DNA of 64,000 bases from Dinghuibacter silviterrae (GTDB lineage Bacteria > Bacteroidota > Bacteroidia > Chitinophagales > Chitinophagaceae): the NCBI RefSeq assembly GCF_004366355.1, contig NZ_SODV01000001.1:1984001-2048000 (forward strand), written 5' to 3'. This document shows, piece by piece, positions 25,766 to 34,461 of the stretch. Under the pieces are notes generated by a model. The model was not told where the DNA came from, made no database searches, and saw only the letters and a list, made by a program, of their open reading frames with translations. Within the stretch, counting starts at the first letter, position 1, and each line of letters begins with the position of its first letter. Position numbers and translations under genes: made by a program.

Positions 25766-26944
25766 ATGAAGAAGGCGGAAATCACCTATTTGCTGGAGCA
25801 ATATATGCTTGGCCGGCTGACGGAATCTGAGTCGGAAGCATTATTGGAGCAAACCTCACAAGAGAACGAAGCGGCTATGTTGGCGGTTCTCCAGGAATAC
25901 CTGGAGACAGAGTCCGCGGGGGCTATCCCCGTGGACCCGGCTGTTTTAGCGCAACTGGTGCAAAGGATCGTATCGGTGGACAAAGGACTGGTTCCGATTC
26001 GCCGGAAACGGCGGCACTGGGTGTGGGTGGCCGCGGCGGCTTGTTTGCTGGGTGCCGGTGTTTTTGCCTGGTATACCTGGACACCAAAGCCACCGGCCAT
26101 CGAGGTCGCGCAGCCGCAGGCGCAGCGTTTCAAGAACGACGTGGCGGCTCCCGCGGGGAGCCGGGCCGTTCTGACGCTGGGTTCGGGGCAAAAGGTCGTC
26201 CTGGACAGCCTGTCCACGGGCACCTTTGGCAAACAGGGCGCTGCTTCGCTGGTCAAGACGGGTTCCGGGAAACTGGCGTACAACGCACTCGATAAGACCC
26301 CGGCGGAGATCGTATACAATACGCTGACCACCGGGAGGGGAGGACAGACCTCCGTGGTGCTGGCCGACGGGACGAAAGTATGGCTGGATGCATCAAGCTC
26401 CCTGCGGTATCCCACGGCCTTCGGCGCGGGGCCCCGGCGGGTGGAACTGACGGGCCAGGCGTATTTCGAGGTGGGCAAAAAAGCAGGCAGCCCGTTTTGC
26501 GTGGAAGTCGGTGGGATGGAGGTCAAAGCACTTGGTACGGACTTCAATGTAAAGGCCTTCACCGATGAAAGTGTCCAGGTGGTGACCTTGCTGGGTGGTA
26601 AGGTCCTTGTGTCCAGGGACAATGTCACCACCGACCTGTCACCCGGTCAGCAGGCCAGGGTCTCCGACCACGGCGGGATCAGCCGGACGGATCAGGCGGA
26701 CATAGAAGAAGTGATGGCCTGGAAAAACGGATACTTTGTTTTCCATGGCGTGGATATGCAATCGTTGTTGCGCGAGGCCGCCCGCTGGTATGATGTAGAT
26801 GTGGAGAACCGGCGGAAGGATAACCCGAAGTTTTACGGAGAAGTATCCCGGAGCACGCCCTTGTCCGACCTGCTAAAAGCCATGGAGCTGAGCGGTCGCG
26901 TGACATTCGGGATCGAGGGGAAAAAGATCATTGTATTACCCTAA
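25766..26944 (+). CDS. FecR family anti-sigma factor
   Basis: This 392-residue transmembrane anti-sigma protein has a cytoplasmic N-terminus (1-83) that would hold the ECF factor and one helix (about 84-105). The periplasmic FecR domain (about 180-290; TTGRGGQTSVVLADGTKVWLDASSSL) is followed by the C-terminal DUF4974-like module ending KKIIVLP. It receives a signal from the SusC N-terminal STN domain. The start MKKAEITYLLEQYMLG is the usual one for the family. A box one base off consensus (TACGTTTT) is at 25696-25703. Confidence 0.92.
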   Translation: MKKAEITYLLEQYMLGRLTESESEALLEQTSQENEAAMLAVLQEYLETESAGAIPVDPAVLAQLVQRIVSVDKGLVPIRRKRRHWVWVAAAACLLGAGVFAWYTWTPKPPAIEVAQPQAQRFKNDVAAPAGSRAVLTLGSGQKVVLDSLSTGTFGKQGAASLVKTGSGKLAYNALDKTPAEIVYNTLTTGRGGQTSVVLADGTKVWLDASSSLRYPTAFGAGPRRVELTGQAYFEVGKKAGSPFCVEVGGMEVKALGTDFNVKAFTDESVQVVTLLGGKVLVSRDNVTTDLSPGQQARVSDHGGISRTDQADIEEVMAWKNGYFVFHGVDMQSLLREAARWYDVDVENRRKDNPKFYGEVSRSTPLSDLLKAMELSGRVTFGIEGKKIIVLP

Positions 26945-27000
26945 CACAAAATATATAGCCTATGGTACTATCGTTTTATGAATCATTGGCCTAAATAAAA

Positions 27001-27026
27001 GCCGCTTCGTGGCTAGACGAAGCGGC
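27001..27026 (+). promoter_or_regulatory. perfect hairpin between FecR and SusC
   Basis: GCCGCTTCGT and ACGAAGCGGC form a perfect 10-bp stem with a six-base loop. No T-run follows, so it is not a simple terminator; it could stabilise or process the mRNA and set the FecR:SusC ratio. The 152-base gap (26945-27096) has no gene. Confidence 0.5.
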
Positions 27027-27096
27027 GGATGTTCAGGTTCCAAAAAGGTCCTCTTACAGACTGCTTCATTGTATTAACCTAAACTAAATCAAATTT

Positions 27097-30000
27097 ATGC
27101 TTTTTAGGATGATTTGCTGCGTCCCGGAGCGTCCGGGAGTCACCAAAACATTGCGCATCATGAAACTAACCGCGCTTTTCCTCCTGGCTGCCTTTCTCCA
27201 TGTCCATGCCAGGTCCTATTCCCAAAGGGTGACGCTGGCCATGACCGATGCTCCGCTGGAGAAGGTATTTGTGGCCATTAAAGCCCAAACTGGGTATACC
27301 TTTTTTTATACCGAAGACGAGCTGAGGCACTTCTCACCCATCAGCATCGCCGTCAGCGGTGTTGCGCTGGAAGAGGCATTGAGCCGGTGTTTCGAGCACC
27401 AGCCCTATTCGTATACGATCGTTGATAAAATGGTGGTCGTGCGGGAGAAGGACCCGGCGTCTGCCCCGGAACCCGGTGACACCACAAAAAGAGGCCACTT
27501 GATTCACGTGACCGGGGTGGTGGATGGGGACACCGGGCAACCGATGTCCGGAGCCACGGTGACCTCGCAAAAAAGTAAAAAAGGGGTTGTCACCGATGAG
27601 TCCGGCGAATTTGCCATCGACGTGGCCCCCGGCGACATCCTGTCTTTTTCCTACGTAGGTATGGAAACCCAGGAACTGAGGGTGGGGACCCAGACCCGTT
27701 TCAGCGTTACCCTGCTCAAGGGGAACAAGCTGATCGAAGAAGTGGTCGTTGAAGGATACGGGTCCGCAAAAAAGGCGCAAAACGTCGTGGGATCGATCAC
27801 TACGGTCTCCGTAAAGGACATCCAGGAGAAACCGGTGGCCGATATGATGGACGCCCTCCAAGGGAAAATCCCCGGTCTGCTGGTCCTGAGCTCATCGGGT
27901 GAGCCCAATTCCCAGGTGTCCCTCTCCCTGAACGGGGTCGGTTCCCTCAGTGCGGATGTGACCCCTCTGATCGTCCTCGACGGGGTGCCTGTAGCCTTAT
28001 CTACGCTCCTGGCCCTGAACCCGGCCGATATCGAAAGCATGAGCGTGCTCCGGGATGCATCAGCCACTTCCATCTATGGATCCCGGGCGGCCAATGGCGT
28101 TATTTATGTCACCAGCAAAAAGGGGCAGCCGGGCAGGGATATGGTGACCGTCTCTACCCAATACGGTATATCCAAGCTGGCCGATACGAAATTCTACAAC
28201 AACTTCATGGATTCGAAGGAGCTGACCGGAACCTGGGTGGTCCAGGGATTCCAGACACAGGCCCAGGTGGATGCGCTGCTCCAGAAATACCCTAATAATA
28301 CGGTTTGGTACAAATACTATTATAAGAACAGTACGCCGGTATACCAGCAGAATGTTTCCCTGAGCGGCGGTACCACCAAAACGACCTACTTCGTTTCGGG
28401 CTCCTACTTTCACAACGAAGGGCTGGCCTATCGTTCTGCTTATGACCGGTATACCTTCAGGGCAAACCTGAATACCAAGGTGGAACCCTGGTTGAACATG
28501 GGTTTGAACCTGGCCGCCGGGTACAACTACGACCAGACCAATCCGTTTGGGGTAAACTCCACCAACCGTGGTCTGTTCTGGCTGGCCCAGCCTTTCTATA
28601 CGCCCATCAACCCCGCCACGGGGAAAGCGTATCCGACCCTCATCCCGGGTTGGAATCGCTACAACCCGAACTACCGGGCCGATGAAAGCCCCAACCCCGT
28701 CAATACGGTACAGTTCAACCCCCAGGGCTACTTGGAACTCAACCCTATCAAGGGGCTGATCCTCCGGTCCACGGCGGGTATGGACGCCTTCGACCAACGC
28801 AACGACTCGATACAACTGCCTTCCTACCAGGGTTCTCCCGGCAACGGGAACGTGGCCCAATCCTTTGGACGGTCGGTGCACATGGACTTCAACAACACGA
28901 TCGAATACGGGTTCAAACTGAAAAATGTCCACGACATCAACGTGCTGGTGGGCCAGGAATATATCGACAACAAGGATAGCTACTTCCGCGGCGCCTCCAC
29001 CGGCCAGACGGACGACCGGCTCATCCAGCTCGGGCAGGGAACCAACAACATCTCGGTTGCGTCCAACACGGCGGAATATGCCTACATTTCGTATTTCGGC
29101 CGTGTGGAATACAACTACAACGAGAAATACTATCTCAACCTCTCCGCGCGCCAGGACGAATCCTCCCTTTTCGGGGCGAATAAGCGGGACGCCACTTTCG
29201 GCTCGGTAGGCGTGCTGTGGCAGGCCAAAAAGGAAGACTTCCTGAAAAGCGTGAAGTGGCTGGACGACCTCGCCCTGAGGGCCAACTATGGTACCAGCGG
29301 TAACTCCGCCATCGATAACTATAAAGCGTTGCCCCTGGTAGGAACCTCCCAGTACGACAATTCGACCGGGTGGAGCATCAACTCGCCCGGTAACCCCAAC
29401 CTGACATGGGAAAAGGTCGCCCAAACCACCATTGGCGCCCAGTTCTCCCTGATCAACCGCCTGCATTTTGACGTGGATGTGTATAATAAGCTCACCACTA
29501 ACATGCTCGTGTCGGTGCCCTATCCCTATACGACGGGTTTCTCACAGATCACGTCCAACGTGGCCTCCCTCCGGAACAGGGGGATCAACCTCCAGGCGGA
29601 CATCGACGTCCTGAAAACGCGGGACCTCAACCTGACCGTATTCGGCAGGTTCAGCGACAACCAGGAAAGGGTCACCAAACTGTTCCAGGGTTTGGATCAC
29701 TGGGTCATTCCCAATACAGGGGTATGCTGGGTCGTCGGCAAACCGGTTTCCTATTTCCTTCCCATCTTCGCCGGTGTGGATCCCCAGACCGGTGTCGAAC
29801 AATGGTATAACCCGGGCGCCAACATCTCCAACACGAACAAGGATCCGAAGAACCTGACGACGACGTTCAATTCCACCGGCCTCCAGCAGAACACGGGCAT
29901 CCACAGAAATCCGCCGATCATCGGCAGTGTGGGTCTGAACGGATCTTTTAAAGGGCTGTATTGGGACGTGTCTTTCTCCTTCGTGCTGAAGAAATACATC

Positions 30001-30393
30001 ATCAACAACGACATGTATTTCTATGACAACCCCACCGTATTCACGGGGTATAACCAGTCGAAGGAAGTGTTGAACTATTGGAAGAAACCGGGTGATGTAA
30101 CCCCATTCCCCTCCCTGGCCAATAATGAACAGTTCACCGAGTACATCGACACCAAGATCGTCCAAAACGCTTCGTTCTGCCGGATGAAGACCGCCACCAT
30201 CGGCTATAGTGTTCCGAAGAGCATTTTACAACGTACCCGGGTGATCAAGGGTATAAAAGTATACGTAACGGGCCGCAACCTGCTGACCTTTACGAAATAT
30301 CCCGGCGCGGACCCCGAAGTGGACTCCAACATTGCGCTGGGTAACTATCCCAACACCAAACAGGTTGTGGGAGGCCTGGATGTTATCTTTTAA
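27097..30393 (+). CDS. SusC/RagA TonB-dependent receptor with STN domain (locus 1)
   Basis: This 1098-residue outer-membrane transporter imports oligomers with its SusD lid. In order it has a signal peptide (MKLTALFLLAAFLHVHA, residues ~22-38, after the N-terminal extension typical of this family), an STN signalling domain (~45-120), a carboxypeptidase-like beta domain (~148-220), a plug with GYGSAKKAQNVVGSI and the SusC motif DASATSIYGSRAANGVIYV, and a beta barrel to the C-terminus. The STN domain fits control through the upstream FecR/ECF pair. Confidence 0.95.
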   Translation: MLFRMICCVPERPGVTKTLRIMKLTALFLLAAFLHVHARSYSQRVTLAMTDAPLEKVFVAIKAQTGYTFFYTEDELRHFSPISIAVSGVALEEALSRCFEHQPYSYTIVDKMVVVREKDPASAPEPGDTTKRGHLIHVTGVVDGDTGQPMSGATVTSQKSKKGVVTDESGEFAIDVAPGDILSFSYVGMETQELRVGTQTRFSVTLLKGNKLIEEVVVEGYGSAKKAQNVVGSITTVSVKDIQEKPVADMMDALQGKIPGLLVLSSSGEPNSQVSLSLNGVGSLSADVTPLIVLDGVPVALSTLLALNPADIESMSVLRDASATSIYGSRAANGVIYVTSKKGQPGRDMVTVSTQYGISKLADTKFYNNFMDSKELTGTWVVQGFQTQAQVDALLQKYPNNTVWYKYYYKNSTPVYQQNVSLSGGTTKTTYFVSGSYFHNEGLAYRSAYDRYTFRANLNTKVEPWLNMGLNLAAGYNYDQTNPFGVNSTNRGLFWLAQPFYTPINPATGKAYPTLIPGWNRYNPNYRADESPNPVNTVQFNPQGYLELNPIKGLILRSTAGMDAFDQRNDSIQLPSYQGSPGNGNVAQSFGRSVHMDFNNTIEYGFKLKNVHDINVLVGQEYIDNKDSYFRGASTGQTDDRLIQLGQGTNNISVASNTAEYAYISYFGRVEYNYNEKYYLNLSARQDESSLFGANKRDATFGSVGVLWQAKKEDFLKSVKWLDDLALRANYGTSGNSAIDNYKALPLVGTSQYDNSTGWSINSPGNPNLTWEKVAQTTIGAQFSLINRLHFDVDVYNKLTTNMLVSVPYPYTTGFSQITSNVASLRNRGINLQADIDVLKTRDLNLTVFGRFSDNQERVTKLFQGLDHWVIPNTGVCWVVGKPVSYFLPIFAGVDPQTGVEQWYNPGANISNTNKDPKNLTTTFNSTGLQQNTGIHRNPPIIGSVGLNGSFKGLYWDVSFSFVLKKYIINNDMYFYDNPTVFTGYNQSKEVLNYWKKPGDVTPFPSLANNEQFTEYIDTKIVQNASFCRMKTATIGYSVPKSILQRTRVIKGIKVYVTGRNLLTFTKYPGADPEVDSNIALGNYPNTKQVVGGLDVIF

Positions 30394-30423
30394 TCCATTG
30401 TTCAAACAAAACTTCGAAACAGT

Positions 30424-31914
30424 ATGAATAAATATATATTGAGGAGCGCGGTGATACTGGGTATGTTGGGGATGGCCTCCTGTAGCAAAAAACTCCTGGA
30501 CCTTCACCCCACCAGCAGCATAGACCTCTCGTCCGCCTTCCAAAAGGCCAGCGATGCGAAGCATTGGGACGACGGCTTTTATGCGTCCCTGAGGGGGAAC
30601 GTATATGGACAATTTATCATGGCCCCCGATATACAAGCCGACCAGTTGAATGCGACGGTGGACTATGGGAACAACTACGGCTTTTTCCAACTCTGGACCG
30701 CGCTCCTGGCGGCCGATCAAAACATCGGCCCGCAATGGGCCGGGTATTATAATGCCCTCGCCAATATCAATGAGGCCCTGGCCGGTTTCCAGTTGATCGT
30801 ACCCCAAAACGCATCCGACAGCGCCACCCTGAAGGAGTGCACCGGGGACGCCTACCTGATGCGTGCATTTTATTACCTGAAGCTGGTGTTGCGCTGGTCA
30901 AAGTCCTACAACTCGTCGACCGCGTCCACAGACCTTGGGGTGCCCCTCGTTTTGAAATATGACCTCACCGCACTGCCGGCCCGGGCTACCGTGGCCCAGG
31001 TGTATGCCCAAATCCTTAGCGACATCGCTACGGCAAGGGGATTGCTGAGCGGGATTACAGGGACGCCCGGGTCCTCCACCTTCACCCAGGACGCGGCGAC
31101 CGCCCTCTCCGCCCGTACACGGTTGTACATGCAGGACTGGGCCGGGGCCAAGGCCGCCGCCGACAGCCTGATTGGGTCAGGGAACTATCCGCTGGTCAGC
31201 GACCAGGCGACCTTCATCAACATGTGGACCAAGGACCTGCCCAACGAGTCCATTTTGCAGTTGAATGCCAGCCAGCCCAACGAGGTACCCAACGCCGTCA
31301 ATGTGTACCTCAATTATAACTCTGCCACCGGCGCCAACGACCCGTTGTATCTTCCTTCCCAGTGGGTGGTGGATATGTTCGACAATGCGGATATCCGGAA
31401 GAATGCGTATTTCATCAATACCACGGCTACCTTCCAGAATGGGACCTATACCGTTTGGCAGGTCAGCAAATTCCCGGGAAACCCGGCCCTTTTTACCGGG
31501 GTCTATTCCAACTATGAGCAGTCACCCAAGATCTTTAGGATTGCCGAGATGTACCTGATCTCCGCCGAGGCGGCTGCCAATGAGGGTCAGGCCGCCGCAG
31601 CCGGAGTGCCCCTCAACGAGCTTCGTGCCGCCCGCGGACTGCCCGCCATCACAGTGGCGACCATTACCGCCGACAGCCTGACCAACGCCATCCGTGACGA
31701 AAGGTTCCGGGAACTGGCCTTCGAAGGCTTCCGCCTCGACGACCTCGAACGCTGGAACCTGGGCTTTACCCGTCACGACCCGCAAAATATCAATGTACTC
31801 GTACCCAATTATACGACCGTGTCCCAGCCGGCAGGTGCCGACAAATTTGTCTGGGGCATACCAACAAATGACATGACCATCAACCCGAACCTGGTCCAAA
31901 ACCCAGGTTGGTAA
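30424..31914 (+). CDS. SusD/RagB family lipoprotein (locus 1)
   Basis: This 496-residue lipoprotein (lipobox MASC, Cys20) with the SusD alpha-helical TPR fold forms the lid on the SusC barrel and binds the glycan. Typical segments are AYLMRAFYYLKLVLRWS and the C-terminal RDERFRELAFEGFRLDDLERW. It starts 30 bases after SusC and is closed by a strong terminator. The substrate is unknown; the GH20 gene upstream suggests amino-sugar oligomers. Confidence 0.93.
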   Translation: MNKYILRSAVILGMLGMASCSKKLLDLHPTSSIDLSSAFQKASDAKHWDDGFYASLRGNVYGQFIMAPDIQADQLNATVDYGNNYGFFQLWTALLAADQNIGPQWAGYYNALANINEALAGFQLIVPQNASDSATLKECTGDAYLMRAFYYLKLVLRWSKSYNSSTASTDLGVPLVLKYDLTALPARATVAQVYAQILSDIATARGLLSGITGTPGSSTFTQDAATALSARTRLYMQDWAGAKAAADSLIGSGNYPLVSDQATFINMWTKDLPNESILQLNASQPNEVPNAVNVYLNYNSATGANDPLYLPSQWVVDMFDNADIRKNAYFINTTATFQNGTYTVWQVSKFPGNPALFTGVYSNYEQSPKIFRIAEMYLISAEAAANEGQAAAAGVPLNELRAARGLPAITVATITADSLTNAIRDERFRELAFEGFRLDDLERWNLGFTRHDPQNINVLVPNYTTVSQPAGADKFVWGIPTNDMTINPNLVQNPGW

Positions 31915-31977
31915 ACGAATGCCGTGAAAACAACAGGGGGCTCCAGGTGGAGCAACCTGGCATCTGAGATTAAAGTG

Positions 31978-32003
31978 GCCGCCCCCGTCTGGGGGCGGCT
32001 TTA
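31978..32003 (+). terminator. terminator of SusCD locus 1
   Basis: GCCGCCCCC and GGGGGCGGC make a perfect 9-bp stem with a GTCT loop, followed by TTTATT. It lies between convergent operons. Confidence 0.8.
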
Positions 32004-32006
32004 TTG

Positions 32007-34451
32007 TTAGTACCCCAGCTTGATCTGACGATGATCATTTCCGATCGTGACGACCTTTACCCTGCAAAACTCCGGCGCCGGCGGCGCATCGTCAGCCTGG
32101 GCGTTGACGCGGGCCGTAGGAGGCAGGATGGCGTAGGTGGTATCACGCGCTACCAGCGCAGTGCCGTCGGCGATAATCTGCTGCAACCCGCCGAACCCAT
32201 GCAACACCAGTTGCATATATCGGAACTTCGACGCCAGTGACCCTTCCGGCGCATCGAGCGTGATCGTCCGCGCCGCGGGATCAAACCGGATCTCCCTCTT
32301 GTAGAACGCTCCGTTACGATAAGCAAACGTCGCCCCATCATCCTCATAGTAGGTAAACGCCCCCGGAGCAGGACCGTTATATACATGTATCCAAAGCGTA
32401 TCGGAAGGCGCCTCTGAAGTGGATTGTACCAGCGACTGCATAGGTATAATCGCCCCCCCACGCACATACACCGGCAACCGGTCGAGGGCAAGCGGTGTCA
32501 CGAAGCTCCCGGAAAGAACAGAGTCGGTATACAGCGAATACCAACGCCCGGATGGCAGATACACAGAGGCAAACGCCGCGTCCGCACCCACTGGCGCCAC
32601 CAGCAAAGATGGCCCGAAAAGATATTGATTTTCATAAGCAGGCGAGTAAACCTGCCCATCAAACGGCCAGTCAATGGCCAGCGAGCGCAGGACGGGCACC
32701 CCGTCCTGGCTGGCCGTGTAAAAAGTGGAATAGAGGTAAGGCAGTAGCCGGTACCGAAGACCGACATAATTCCGGGAGATGTCCAGGACGTCTTCTCCAT
32801 ACGTCCAGGGCTCGGAGGACCGTGTGTTCAGGGCGGTGTGATTTCTGTAATAAGGGATAAAGGCGCCGGTTTCCATCCAGCGGGCAAAAAGGTTGGGGGT
32901 GGGGTTGCCGGTAAAGCCGCCGACATCCATACCGGTAAAGGCCACGCCGCTCAAACCGAGACTGGCCAGCATACGGACGCCGGTAAAAAAATGATTTTCC
33001 TCGGACCGGTTGTCTCCGGTCCAGATCGCGCTGTAGCGCTGGAGACCGGCGAAACCGGAGCGGGTGAGGATAAACGGCCGTTTGCCGGAGGCGCTGGCGC
33101 CGTCGTAGCTGGACCGGACCATTTCCAGGGCATAGACGTTGTGTCCCTGGAGCGTGGTGGTGGGGTGACCGTCGAAGTCATAAAGGACATTGTCCGGGAC
33201 CTGCTGTCCCCAGGTGGAGATCTCGTTCATGTCGTTCCAGATGCCTTCGATGCCCTGGTCGGACAAACCCTTGATCTGTGAACTCCACCAGGACCGCCCC
33301 TTTGAAGAGGTAAAGTCGGGGAAGTGGCACCAGCCGGGCCAGACCTTGGCGGTGTAGTTGGTGCCGTCGGGGTACCGCAAAAAAACGCCGGACGAAAGCC
33401 CGCTTTCATAGGCGGCATATCCCTTTTCCACCTTAATACCGGGATCCACGATGGTGGTCAGGTGGAAGCGCAGGTCGTGTAAACGGTGGATCATCCCGGC
33501 AGGGTCCGGAAAACGTTCCTTGTTCCAGGTAAACAGCTTATAGGCGTCCATGTAGAGAATATCCAGGGTGACCCCATCGGAAGGAATCCTTTTTTCCCTT
33601 AACGTCTGCGCGATACGGATCACCTCCGTGTCGGGGAAATAACTGTACCGGTTCTGCTGGTAGCCGAGGCTCCAAAGGGGCGGGAGAGGCATGCGCCCTG
33701 TCAGGTAGGTATAGTCGCGGAGGATACCGGGGACACCCGTATGGTAAATGAAGTAATAGCTCATCTCTCCGCCCCGGGCGCCAAAGGAGGAAAAACGGTT
33801 GTTGCTTGCCCCGAAGTTGAACCGGGTCTCGTAACTGTTGTCAAAGAATATCCCATAAGTCAGGGCGTGGTGGATGCCGATGTAAAATGGGATGGAAGAA
33901 TAGAGCGGGTCTTCGGTAACCTGGTACCCGTAGACATCCCGGTTCCAGTTGGTATACCCCGAACCCCTCCGGTCGAGGTCCCCCGTCTTTTCCCCAAGAC
34001 CGACGAAGCGCTCGCCTTCCTGGAGGTGTTTGTAGGTGGTGATGTCGGAGCCGATCCAGGACGTGCCGAGACCGGGTTCATCGGTGTTGATGGTGTCTCC
34101 GGAGGGTGTGAGAAAGGTGACGGCGAAGGGCTGCTTTGAAACGCATACCTGGAGCGAGTCGGTAACGATACGAACGTCAGCGCCTGAAGACGTGACCTTC
34201 ACGCGTGTCGTTTCAGGCGTACCGGTAACGGCGTAGGAAAAATAAGGCCCCAGCGTGTTCCCCGGTACCACCCGCACACGAATGATCCCGGGGCCATAGG
34301 CGCTGATCTCGGCCCGTGCGTTTGAAGTGCTAACACGGACGGTTTGGTTGTCGACAGATACGGAAGAGACAGGGCCCACCGCCACGGGCGTCTGGGCGGA
34401 GGCATAGGTCAGGAGGAGGAGAAGAAGCCCGCTTAGGGTAGGTCGTTTCAT
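32007..34451 (-). CDS. GH31 family alpha-glucosidase
   Basis: This 814-residue secreted glycosidase has a signal peptide (LLTYASAQ). The N-terminal beta sandwich is followed by the GH31 barrel, with nucleophile D407 in WNDMNEIS and acid/base D480 in WTGDNRS; beta-rich C-terminal domains follow. GH31 enzymes release glucose or xylose from alpha-linked chains. As the last gene of the locus with a GH71-like glucanase, it most likely trims alpha-1,3-gluco-oligosaccharides to glucose. Confidence 0.93.
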   Translation of the reverse strand: MKRPTLSGLLLLLLTYASAQTPVAVGPVSSVSVDNQTVRVSTSNARAEISAYGPGIIRVRVVPGNTLGPYFSYAVTGTPETTRVKVTSSGADVRIVTDSLQVCVSKQPFAVTFLTPSGDTINTDEPGLGTSWIGSDITTYKHLQEGERFVGLGEKTGDLDRRGSGYTNWNRDVYGYQVTEDPLYSSIPFYIGIHHALTYGIFFDNSYETRFNFGASNNRFSSFGARGGEMSYYFIYHTGVPGILRDYTYLTGRMPLPPLWSLGYQQNRYSYFPDTEVIRIAQTLREKRIPSDGVTLDILYMDAYKLFTWNKERFPDPAGMIHRLHDLRFHLTTIVDPGIKVEKGYAAYESGLSSGVFLRYPDGTNYTAKVWPGWCHFPDFTSSKGRSWWSSQIKGLSDQGIEGIWNDMNEISTWGQQVPDNVLYDFDGHPTTTLQGHNVYALEMVRSSYDGASASGKRPFILTRSGFAGLQRYSAIWTGDNRSEENHFFTGVRMLASLGLSGVAFTGMDVGGFTGNPTPNLFARWMETGAFIPYYRNHTALNTRSSEPWTYGEDVLDISRNYVGLRYRLLPYLYSTFYTASQDGVPVLRSLAIDWPFDGQVYSPAYENQYLFGPSLLVAPVGADAAFASVYLPSGRWYSLYTDSVLSGSFVTPLALDRLPVYVRGGAIIPMQSLVQSTSEAPSDTLWIHVYNGPAPGAFTYYEDDGATFAYRNGAFYKREIRFDPAARTITLDAPEGSLASKFRYMQLVLHGFGGLQQIIADGTALVARDTTYAILPPTARVNAQADDAPPAPEFCRVKVVTIGNDHRQIKLGY

Positions 34452-34461
34452 CTGTTTCTTT

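Noticed and set aside
28060-29466. Long open frame antisense to the locus-1 SusC gene, and similar long frames at 36550-38175 and 55744-57366
   Set aside because: They lie fully opposite well-supported SusC/SusD genes, have no domain motifs and low-complexity Val/Gly/Arg-rich products. They are expected by-products of high-GC codon use.
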